This document shows, one piece after another, positions 5,742 to 7,123 of a stretch of DNA of 7,123 bases (position 1 is the first letter of the stretch; the number at the start of each line of letters is the position of its first letter). The translations under genes and the position numbers were made by a program. Source of the DNA: an uncultured Chloroflexota bacterium (GTDB taxonomy: Bacteria; Chloroflexota; Dehalococcoidia; SAR202; UBA11138); the NCBI GenBank assembly GCA_913046025.1, contig CAJWRP010000108.1, positions 1 to 7,123 of the forward strand, written 5' to 3'. The notes below the pieces were generated by a model. The model saw nothing but the letters and a program-made list of their open reading frames with translations. It ran no database searches and had not been told where the DNA came from.

Positions 5742-6222
5742 GTCGCTTCTCTTTTATGCGGGCATATAGCCTGTACAGGTGAGGCTCAATCTTGGCCCAT
5801 GCTGGTGCGTCGACCGGAAGGTGTCGGTAACTAGATGCAAATATGTGTGGCGTTAGCTGTCGGCGTCGAAAACCTTTGGAGGCACGGTAAAGGATAAAGT
5901 ACGCCATTGGGTGAACGGGATTGCTATATTGGTCGAGTAACAGGTGACTTGTATAGCCCACGACGGCTGCCAGGAACAGCGGGTTATACCAGATTGCCAG
6001 CAGTATGCCCACACCAACAATCGAGAACTCCCAAGCGTGGAAGGGGCGTATCATGTATTTTGCGCGCGAGCCCTCCCGTGGTTCCACGAAGTCAAGAAGG
6101 TGATCGGTATCTGTAAATACTCCTGTGAATATCGCTATGGGAATAGCAGCGGGCTCATCGGTAATTGCCCACACGGCGGCCCCTAGCCCCCCGGCAACGA
6201 TACCATGTGTTACAGGTCCCAG
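5734..6222 (-). CDS. YdjM/DUF457-like integral membrane protein (putative metal-dependent hydrolase family), apparent CTG start
   Basis: A 162-residue hydrophobic protein with about four membrane segments (roughly 6-20, 22-36, 65-79, 81-95) and a basic C-terminal tail. Conserved polar positions resemble the YdjM/DUF457 family: an N-terminal VTHG (4-7), DTDH (38-41), His62 in RPFHAW where the family has its HRG-x-THS stretch, and SHLLLD (92-97). Family members are called metal-dependent hydrolases, but biochemical proof is thin. The only GTG start (6174, residue 17) would remove the conserved VTHG and much of the first membrane segment. The frame is open upstream to a TGA at 6235-6237, and a CTG at 6220-6222 stands 7 bases after a clean AGGAG, giving the family-like start M-G-P-V-T-H-G. 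I therefore choose CTG. It converges on the PPOX-class gene with overlapping stops. Confidence 0.75.
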   Translation of the reverse strand: MGPVTHGIVAGGLGAAVWAITDEPAAIPIAIFTGVFTDTDHLLDFVEPREGSRAKYMIRPFHAWEFSIVGVGILLAIWYNPLFLAAVVGYTSHLLLDQYSNPVHPMAYFILYRASKGFRRRQLTPHIFASSYRHLPVDAPAWAKIEPHLYRLYARIKEKRPS

Positions 6223-6229
6223 AGAAACT

Positions 6230-6234
6230 CTCCT
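6230..6234 (-). promoter_or_regulatory. Ribosome-binding site pointing to a CTG start
   Basis: AGGAG on the minus strand, exactly 7 bases before an in-frame CTG (6220-6222). There is no ATG, GTG or TTG in this frame between it and residue 17. It is the main evidence for the non-standard start of the membrane protein. Confidence 0.6.
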
Positions 6235-6258
6235 GGTTCAGATGAGTGCGCATAGTGA

Positions 6259-6282
6259 GGAATTGGACTCTGCTCCAATCCC
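6259..6282 (-). terminator. Weak inverted repeat between the zinc-ribbon gene and the membrane-protein gene
   Basis: Nine positions (6259-6267 with 6274-6282) pair with one mismatch around a 6-base loop, 16 bases after the zinc-ribbon stop. No T tract follows on the minus strand. It could be an attenuator or mRNA-end structure, or chance. Confidence 0.2.
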
Positions 6283-6297
6283 ATAGTGGACAACATT

Positions 6298-6684
6298 TTA
6301 CTCCTCGAATTCATCTAGCCACGCCCGCTTGAACACACCATAACTAGGCCCGTGCTTGCCATCCAGCGGTACTATGTTAACCAGTTCCCAGCCCTTATCG
6401 CCCATGCGGTTTAGAAGGTGCTCTGTAAAAAGCCTTGTCTGGTCTTGGGCGGCCTCATCAGGCGTTGTTTGATCGTCCGCGAAGCTCGTCAACCTGATTA
6501 CCTCGTACTCCCACCCTGGTATGCCGTTTGGCAAATCGAACTCTTCGATGTAGTCCAGTTGGGTGAGGTCGTCGTCCGAAAGGTCTGACCAGCTATCTTC
6601 GGGAATAGGCTCCTGGCATTCGCTGCAGGCGTCCGCGTACACGAAGTCGTAGGCCCCGCATTCAGCACAAAAGTAAATTTTCAT
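6298..6684 (-). CDS. Small zinc-ribbon protein with DUF4177-like C-terminal domain
   Basis: A 128-residue acidic protein. The N-terminus holds two C-x-x-C pairs (Cys6/Cys9 and Cys20/Cys23), a rubredoxin-like zinc ribbon. Residues 30-50 are an Asp/Glu-rich linker. The C-terminal half starts with W58-E-Y-E-V and ends with LLNRMGDKGWELVNIVPLDG (90-109) and YGVFKR (115-120); the pattern W-E-Y-x-V ... L-N-x-x-G-x-x-G-W-E-L-V ... F-K-R is that of DUF4177-type domains, small folds of unknown function. The ATG at 6684 has no clear ribosome-binding site, only an A-rich leader, but it places the first zinc knuckle at the usual position. The 75-base gap to the membrane-protein gene permits co-transcription. 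Function unknown; a protein- or nucleic-acid-binding adaptor role would be a guess. Confidence 0.8.
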   Translation of the reverse strand: MKIYFCAECGAYDFVYADACSECQEPIPEDSWSDLSDDDLTQLDYIEEFDLPNGIPGWEYEVIRLTSFADDQTTPDEAAQDQTRLFTEHLLNRMGDKGWELVNIVPLDGKHGPSYGVFKRAWLDEFEE

Positions 6685-6987
6685 TTTTTTGGGATTGCAA
6701 GCATTTCAGTTTTGAATATCTATGGTCGAATTGGGGAGCTGGCCACGAATGGATGTAATTTAACACGTAACAATAGTCGTTCGGTTATGTACTTTGATTA
6801 TAAATTGGTGCGAATGGGTTCACAACGTTAGTCTCCCGGTCAACTTACGTGTTTACCGAACAGGGCGGTTTCCACATCCACGATAGAAAAAAGCGAGCTA
6901 CTGAGCTCTCCCGTCAAACCAACCATGACACCACACCAAGCCACTTATACACTCGCTTTCCAATCCGCAACAAAAGTATTACCCCAA
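6685..6987. other. Non-coding stretch between divergent genes
   Basis: AT-richer than its surroundings in its left half. It must hold the promoter of the zinc-ribbon gene (minus) and of the right-edge gene (plus), but no -35/-10 pair stands out. A TATAAA lies at about 6800 and a TATACA at 6946-6951; neither has a good -35 partner. A short GAGCT/AGCTC inverted repeat lies near 6894-6907. I see no tRNA, riboswitch or longer repeat. If the right-edge gene starts at 6925, the gap shortens accordingly. Confidence 0.5.
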
Positions 6988-7123
6988 ATGCCAGACCAAA
7001 CTCGTCCCCTTCGTAGTAGAGGGTGGTCGATAATTTTCAGCTTGGCCTTCCTTGCAATTCTCAGCCTTCCCGTGCTTCTGCTTTGGCGTAGGGGGCTGCT
7101 GGCAGCGAATCCTGGTGCAGACG
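6988..7123 (+). CDS. N-terminus of a membrane-anchored or exported protein (3' end beyond window)
   Basis: From the ATG at 6988 the frame is open for 45 codons to the edge. Residues 1-13 are polar with four Arg (positive-inside), residues 14-32 form one strongly hydrophobic helix (W-S-I-I-F-S-L-A-F-L...), followed by W-R-R-G and an Ala/Asn/Pro/Gly-rich start of the next region. This is a signal anchor or uncleaved signal; no lipobox is visible. An in-frame ATG at 6925 would add 21 residues (M-T-P-H-Q-A...); neither start has a clear ribosome-binding site, and I prefer 6988 because it gives a compact signal sequence. Too little remains to assign a function. Confidence 0.6.
   Translation, partial: MPDQTRPLRSRGWSIIFSLAFLAILSLPVLLLWRRGLLAANPGAD

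Noticed and set aside
6787..6831. A 14-codon open frame (ATG to TAG) before the right-edge gene
   Set aside because: No ribosome-binding site and too short to judge; probably chance.
6812..6832. GGTTCACAA, resembling a tRNA T-loop
   Set aside because: The flanking bases do not form the 5-bp T stem and no anticodon or acceptor arm can be drawn around it.

Overview
The window looks like part of a bacterial chromosome with moderate GC. It carries eight protein genes, two of them cut by the window edges, and no RNA gene, insertion sequence, prophage or CRISPR array that I could find. Four things together make a Chloroflexota (Dehalococcoidia/SAR202-like) bacterium my best guess: a Thr/Pro-rich lipoprotein linker, duplicated lactonase-type hydrolases beside a cyclic amidohydrolase, a probable F420-dependent enzyme, and a selenocysteine-containing SelD. 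This is inference from gene content; a 16S or marker-gene placement would decide it.

Left part (1-3133), all on the minus strand. In transcription order: a dihydropyrimidinase/D-hydantoinase-like amidohydrolase (1682-3133) behind a promoter with a perfect TTGACA box; selD (536-1597), whose catalytic residue is encoded by an in-frame TGA and which would be truncated by ordinary gene calling; a strong terminator hairpin (473-508); and the N-terminal half of a lipoprotein gene (1-459) running off the edge.

Middle part (3411-5741), plus strand. Two tandem metallo-beta-lactamase-fold hydrolases, about two-thirds identical over their last 185 residues or so, are followed by a small flavin/F420-binding split-barrel protein of the Rv0121 type. 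Its GTG start lies inside the second hydrolase gene, so the two are probably translationally coupled. Together with the divergent amidohydrolase this could be a small catabolic or detoxification locus acting on cyclic amides, lactones or esters, but the substrates cannot be read from the sequence.

Right part (5734-7123). A YdjM/DUF457-like membrane protein (minus strand, apparently starting at CTG) converges on the F420-type gene with an 8-base overlap. Behind it lies a small zinc-ribbon protein with a DUF4177-like tail (minus strand). After a non-coding stretch, the start of a membrane-anchored protein runs off the right edge on the plus strand.

The most notable item is the recoded selD: the organism apparently makes selenophosphate with a selenocysteine enzyme, so it should also encode SelA, SelB and tRNA-Sec elsewhere.
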